A DNA stretch of 5,929 bases from an uncultured Eubacteriales bacterium. Its GTDB lineage: Bacteria; Bacillota; Clostridia; Oscillospirales; Acutalibacteraceae. Below the pieces are notes generated by a model. That model made no database searches and was not told the DNA's origin. It saw only the letters and a program-made list of their open reading frames with translations. Positions 5,895-5,929 of this stretch are shown here, one piece after another. How positions within the stretch are numbered: the stretch's first letter is position 1; every line of letters starts with the position of its first letter. The translations under genes were made by a program, and so were the position numbers. The stretch spans positions 1 to 5,929 of the forward strand of contig ONWI01000099.1 in the NCBI GenBank assembly GCA_900321515.1, given 5' to 3'.

Positions 5895-5928
5895 ATTTTA
5901 GTTACATGTGTTTGATGTTCACTAAAAT
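5895..5928. repeat. Inverted repeat upstream of holA
   Basis: ATTTTAGT (5895-5902) pairs with ACTAAAAT (5921-5928), and inside it ACA (5904-5906) pairs with TGT (5916-5918), leaving a 9-base loop and small bulges. No T-run follows on either readable side, so a terminator is not supported. It may be an operator or the end of a neighbouring transcript; the window stops right after it. Between it and the holA promoter (5854-5894) I see no gene. Confidence 0.45.
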
Positions 5929-5929
5929 G

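Overview
The window reads as a piece of a low-to-mid GC Gram-positive (Firmicutes/Clostridia) chromosome, most likely a Ruminococcus-like gut anaerobe. This is an inference from RNase M5 with its Firmicutes-type C-terminal domain, strong AGGAGG ribosome binding sites, sigma-A type promoters, lipoprotein signal peptides, a threonine-rich surface linker and tandem Ig-like repeats of the 'YQWYYK...W.GM..C.VTD' kind. All five genes lie on the minus strand, so the window is best read from right to left.

Right part (5929 to 4129): a promoter with an extended -10 element drives holA (DNA polymerase III delta subunit), which overlaps rnmV (RNase M5, 5S rRNA maturation) by an ATGA. These are housekeeping genes. 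A 171-base AT-rich gap (3958-4128) follows. It shows no convincing terminator but carries two tandem sigma-A-like promoters, each with a 17-base spacer, firing leftward.

Left part (3957 to 1): three tightly packed genes, separated by 4 and 5 bases, each encoding a predicted lipoprotein. In order they are a zinc metalloprotease-like protein with HExxHxxGxxD, a DUF3298 (RsiV/PdaC-like) protein on a threonine-rich stalk, and a large protein made of at least seven Ig-like repeats that runs off the left edge. The last gene is open from base 2016 to base 1 without a stop. The repeats are strikingly regular: the YQW tryptophan recurs exactly every 91 residues.

The three lipoproteins look like one co-expressed cell-surface unit: protease, stalked binding domain, and Ig-fold scaffold or adhesin. 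No function is proven by the sequence. The most unusual points are this operon itself, the protease start (ideal Shine-Dalgarno site positioned for an in-frame ATT, not for the ATG), and the Ig-like repeats that keep the F-strand cysteine but lack its usual B-strand partner.
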